A stretch of DNA of 35,640 bases from Oscillospiraceae bacterium (GTDB lineage Bacteria > Bacillota > Clostridia > Oscillospirales > Oscillospiraceae): positions 1-35,640 of the forward strand of contig CACWLG010000047.1 in the NCBI GenBank assembly GCA_902761635.1. The letters are read 5' to 3'. A program made the position numbers and the translations under genes. The notes beneath the pieces are model-generated. The model had not been told where the DNA came from. It saw only the letters and a program-made list of their open reading frames with translations, and ran no database searches. Below, piece by piece: positions 32,695 to 35,640 of the stretch (the first letter of the stretch is position 1; each line of letters opens with the position of its first letter).

Positions 32695-32859
32695 TTGACC
32701 AGGGAAAAAGGCGATGAGATAATCATCTTTTATATAGATTTTCAGGTCATGGAAGATCTCTGCGAGCATGCGGAAGAGAAAGGCCATACAGTCACAATGG
32801 CAATGGAACGGATATTACACGCATTCCTCGATGAGAAAAGGCGAACGGATAACCCTTAG
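32695..32859 (+). CDS. small ribbon-helix-helix-like protein
   Basis: 54 codons with a TTG start one base after the MmeI-like stop; AAGGAG lies ten bases upstream, inside the previous gene. Sequence has a strand (DEIIIFYIDF), helix (VMEDLCEHAEEKG), HTVTMAMERILHAFLDEKRR: the strand-helix-helix pattern of RHH DNA-binding proteins. A later ATG (32749) would remove the strand. Likely cotranslated with the restriction enzyme; could be its controller or an antitoxin-like protein. Too short for firm assignment. Confidence 0.6.
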   Translation: MTREKGDEIIIFYIDFQVMEDLCEHAEEKGHTVTMAMERILHAFLDEKRRTDNP

Positions 32860-32892
32860 AATGGGTAGATTGTTTTTCATAGGTTAGATGCT

Positions 32893-32921
32893 TTGATTAT
32901 TTTTAATAATTGTGGTAATAC
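32893..32921 (+). promoter_or_regulatory. possible promoter of the KAP NTPase gene
   Basis: TTGATT, 17 bases, TAATAC (32916-32921), 24 bases before the ATG. The -10 match is fair only. Confidence 0.35.
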
Positions 32922-32944
32922 ATGATAAGTAGAAAGGATAAAGA

Positions 32945-35179
32945 ATGATAAATCCTGATTTACCAATTAGAAAGACTATTGAAGACAAATTAAATCGCAG
33001 TACCTTTGCCGAAAGTCTTGCTAAAGTTATGCTTGACTATTCTGCTCCATACTCTTTTTCAATTGGACTATATGGTAAATGGGGTAGTGGCAAGACGTCT
33101 TTGTTGAATATGGTACTTGAAACAGTAGAAGCAAACAATAAAGATACAGTAATACTCAGATTTAACCCGTGGCTCTGTTCTGATCCAAATCAGCTTATAG
33201 CCCAGTTTTTTAAGCAGATGGCAACTGCAATAAAGCTAAAGAAACCTGCAGGAGATCGTGTATGGGAACTGATAGACCAATACGGAGATGTGTTTGAGGC
33301 AACAGCACTTATTCCCCTAGCTGGTCAAGCTGCAGCTGCTTTGGGAAAAGCTGTAACTTCTAGCGCAAAACGTCGTGTCACGCAAAAAACTGCGGATCTT
33401 CAAGGAACAAAGAATAAGATAGTCGAAAAGCTGACTTCGAATAACATGAAAATGATAGTGGCAATAGATGATATTGATCGTCTTTCAGAAGAAGAGATTA
33501 TTGCCGTGTTTCAAGTTGTAAAGGCATTAGCAGACTTTCCAAATACAATTTACTTACTGGCCTTTGATTATGATGTGGTTATAAGGGCTTTAAGCAAAGT
33601 TCAGCATGGTGATGGCAAAGAATACCTGGAGAAAGTCATTCAGGTTCCTTTTGAGATCCCGGCACCCAATATGCAAAGTATAGAAGACACATTATTCTCA
33701 AAACTGAATGAGATTCTAGATGATATTCCAGAAGAAATGTGGGACAACTATACTTGGGCTGACTTGTATCAACAAGGAATCAGAGAATATATAAGCTCCA
33801 TTCGTGATGTGATTCGATATGTGAATGTCTTTTATTTGAAATACAGTCTTTTAAAAGGAGAAACAAATCCTGTCGATTTGCTTGGGCTGACTTGTCTGCA
33901 AGTGTTTGAGCCGTTTGTGTATGCTAAATTACCAAATTGCAAAAAGACGTTTTGCGGGGGAACAGTGTTTTCTTTTGAGTCTCAAAAAGAAGAGCGAGAA
34001 AAAATAACCCAGACTTTAAATGATCTGTTTCTCGAAAAAAACACGATCACTAACGAGACCGCAGTGAAGCAGATATTGAGTATCCTATTTCCTAAAGTAA
34101 ATGATGCTATAGGACACTCATTTTTTTCAGGGCGCAATTACACGAGTGATACCTTCCTGTTGAGTAACAACATTGCCGAGCAAGCGTGCTTTGATCGTTA
34201 TTTTTCTTTGATGCTTGAGGATGACGCAATTTCAACTGCGATGATTAAACATATTATTTTTGACGCTTCGGAAGAGCAATTCAAAGAAGCAAGTGAAGAG
34301 CTATATCGGCAAGGTAAAATAATTCGATTTCTCGAAGAAATAACCGCTTATGCAAAAAACAAAGACGTAAATGCCATCAACTCCGAACGGGCAAAGCTGA
34401 TAATAAAGTGTCTTGCTCAACAGTGGCATCTTTTTGAAGTTGAAGAAGTTGGGTTTTTGACAATTCCATTCCAATGGAGATTCCTCTTCTGCGCAGATTA
34501 TCTATTAAACAGAATAGCGACAGATGATAGGAGAGATTTCGTTTTAAGCCTTTTTGAAGACAAAACAGTGCAACCTTCCACATTATCGTTGCTCCTGGAG
34601 GACTTTGAAACATCACATGGCAGGTTCACAGAGAAATCTGCAAAAACGGATACGCAGATATTATCTTTAGAAGACGTATTAAAACTTGAAGGCATTTTCA
34701 AAAACCGTGTAATCGAAGAACTCGATTCAAGGAAAGCTCTTGATGAGTATAATGGGCTCAACTTTTTTTGGATGCTGGGTAACATTGACCAGGATCTTGC
34801 CTCTATGAAGAAAAAAGAACTCGTTACTGATACACATTCTCTTGTGAAAGTAGTTAGATATTGCCTTTCTCGGGGAGTTGCATCAATAGGTAGAGGTTCC
34901 CACAACATTTGGAGCTTGCAAAAGGACACGTTAGCAGAGTTTGTTGATCTCCAAGCAGCATATGATCAGATGAAAGCATTTGTAAATACCAGTGATTTTC
35001 TGACACTCTCTAAGTCTGATCAAATAAGTGTTGTTGCTTTTTGCCTTGTCATGGATAAGAAAGATTCAGAATTGCGGGACAATTGCGTTTTAGAAGAGTC
35101 AATTAATCGCGAAATTCACGAAATTTTGGAAAGACTAGCGCAAAAATTGGATTCTGGATCCGAAAGCAGTTTGAATTAA
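32945..35179 (+). CDS. KAP-family P-loop NTPase
   Basis: 744 residues. Walker A GKWGSGKT (44-51), FNPW (73-76, matching the FNAW-type motif of the KAP family), Walker B IVAIDDIDRL (171-180), then LLAFDYDVVIRAL and YLEKVIQVPFEIP, all characteristic of KAP NTPases. The C-terminal 400 residues are helical and unrecognised. KAP proteins often occur in phage-defence loci and selfish elements, some membrane-bound; here only residues about 118-137 are mildly hydrophobic. AAGGA precedes the ATG. The gene is the most AT-rich in the window, which points to a different origin from its neighbours. Confidence 0.85.
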   Translation: MINPDLPIRKTIEDKLNRSTFAESLAKVMLDYSAPYSFSIGLYGKWGSGKTSLLNMVLETVEANNKDTVILRFNPWLCSDPNQLIAQFFKQMATAIKLKKPAGDRVWELIDQYGDVFEATALIPLAGQAAAALGKAVTSSAKRRVTQKTADLQGTKNKIVEKLTSNNMKMIVAIDDIDRLSEEEIIAVFQVVKALADFPNTIYLLAFDYDVVIRALSKVQHGDGKEYLEKVIQVPFEIPAPNMQSIEDTLFSKLNEILDDIPEEMWDNYTWADLYQQGIREYISSIRDVIRYVNVFYLKYSLLKGETNPVDLLGLTCLQVFEPFVYAKLPNCKKTFCGGTVFSFESQKEEREKITQTLNDLFLEKNTITNETAVKQILSILFPKVNDAIGHSFFSGRNYTSDTFLLSNNIAEQACFDRYFSLMLEDDAISTAMIKHIIFDASEEQFKEASEELYRQGKIIRFLEEITAYAKNKDVNAINSERAKLIIKCLAQQWHLFEVEEVGFLTIPFQWRFLFCADYLLNRIATDDRRDFVLSLFEDKTVQPSTLSLLLEDFETSHGRFTEKSAKTDTQILSLEDVLKLEGIFKNRVIEELDSRKALDEYNGLNFFWMLGNIDQDLASMKKKELVTDTHSLVKVVRYCLSRGVASIGRGSHNIWSLQKDTLAEFVDLQAAYDQMKAFVNTSDFLTLSKSDQISVVAFCLVMDKKDSELRDNCVLEESINREIHEILERLAQKLDSGSESSLN

Positions 35180-35244
35180 TGTTCATAAAACATGCGGATT
35201 TATAGCTGAATATATAGTATAGTAAGCAGTTGTATTATTGCGCA

Positions 35245-35286
35245 TTAAAAATGCCCCTGCTGCGCTTGTGAGAACGCAACAGGGGC
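35245..35286 (-). terminator. terminator of the right-edge gene
   Basis: GCCCCTGCTGCG (35253-35264) pairs with CGCAACAGGGGC (35275-35286) with one mismatch; on the minus strand ATTTTTAAT follows. It lies ten bases past the stop of the leftward gene. Confidence 0.75.
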
Positions 35287-35295
35287 GAAAATCAT

Positions 35296-35640
35296 TTATG
35301 CTGCTCTTTGAAAGCGGATGCCGCTTGCACGGAGGGACAGCTCCTGCGACAGAAGCTTGAGGGACTCAAACTCCTCATCCAGTCCGTCCAGCTCACGGCG
35401 GAGCACTTGCTCATAGTGACGCTTCTTCCCCTCCAGGGCGTTGATCTTCATGACCCAGCGCTCCATGATGGCGGGGCTTTGGCTGCCGCTCTTGATGAGA
35501 TAGTCCGCGCGCTCCTGGTATTCCGCGATCTCCTTCTTCACCGCGGCGTAGAATTCCTCGGTCATCTTATCCCGCTGCTTGGCATCATCTATTATATAGA
35601 TGGAGTTTGCCATGAGGCGGGATTTTGTCTTGTTGAGGCT
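35296..35640 (-). CDS. C-terminal part of an unidentified coiled-coil protein, cut by the window edge
   Basis: The frame is open to the window edge (115 codons). A Met at 35613 has no ribosome site (CCCGCCTC precedes it), and the nine codons upstream (SLNKTKSRL) are open, so it is probably the end of a longer protein. Charged helices with heptad-like spacing (MTEEFYAAVKKEIAEYQERADYL, KRHYEQVLRREL). GC-richer than the KAP gene. I do not recognise the family; element mobilisation or recombinase tails are possible but unsupported. Confidence 0.6.
   Translation of the reverse strand, partial: SLNKTKSRLMANSIYIIDDAKQRDKMTEEFYAAVKKEIAEYQERADYLIKSGSQSPAIMERWVMKINALEGKKRHYEQVLRRELDGLDEEFESLKLLSQELSLRASGIRFQRAA

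Noticed and set aside
1-35640. CRISPR arrays, tRNA or rRNA genes, insertion-sequence transposases
   Set aside because: I saw no spaced direct-repeat array, no cloverleaf-like sequence in the gaps and no transposase gene; the only recombinase is the Tn916-type integrase.

Overview
The window looks like a GC-rich chromosome of an anaerobic gut-type Firmicute (class Clostridia, probably Oscillospirales). Clues are a 2-hydroxyacyl-CoA dehydratase operon, a NadD-YqeK fusion, a class B sortase, an smc-ftsY pair, strong Shine-Dalgarno sequences with some TTG/GTG starts, and short palindromic intergenic elements. Genus cannot be fixed from the sequence. From about 27.1 kb the DNA becomes more AT-rich and is the left end of an integrated element that runs past the window.

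Layout. 1-3.3 kb (minus): a leftward operon for a radical 2-hydroxyacyl-CoA dehydratase: beta-like subunit, alpha-like subunit broken by a 1-base frameshift, a 72-residue membrane protein, and the start of the ATPase activator. 3.4-6.8 kb (minus): alanyl-tRNA editing protein AlaX, a membrane-anchored repeat/hydrolase-like protein, and a rhomboid-like membrane protein with a zinc-ribbon tail. 6.9-14.2 kb (plus): rlmB, a 1095-residue protein with a long acidic tail and a degenerate P-type ATPase core, a divergent EF-G paralogue, and a membrane-anchored SGNH-like protein that lacks its catalytic residues. 14.3-18.2 kb (plus): a methionine ABC transporter operon metN-metI-metQ, then a class B sortase. 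18.3-27.1 kb (minus): yhbY, nadD-yqeK, rsfS, leuS reading in frame into rpsU, and upstream ftsY and smc.

The best candidate for an undescribed system is the metNIQ leader (14348-14638). A strong promoter drives a 34-codon reading frame with its own ribosome site, in which 8 of 14 consecutive residues are methionine. Just after it lies a clean intrinsic terminator, and then metN. A competing pairing can be drawn that would be covered by a ribosome at the leader stop codon but free if the ribosome stalls at the Met codons. This is the logic of ribosome-mediated attenuation, here apparently sensing methionyl-tRNA.

27.1-35.6 kb: Tn916-type integrase and excisionase, with TTGGTGTAA arm-site repeats beside the smc promoter; a terminator between the xis promoter and xis; a sigma-region-4-like regulator; and a defence-like cargo: an MmeI-type restriction-methylation enzyme whose target-recognition part has a different base composition from the rest, a 54-residue ribbon-helix-helix-like protein, and a KAP-family P-loop NTPase. 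The last gene, on the minus strand, is cut by the window edge.

All identifications are from reading motifs and layout by eye; no database search or folding program was run.
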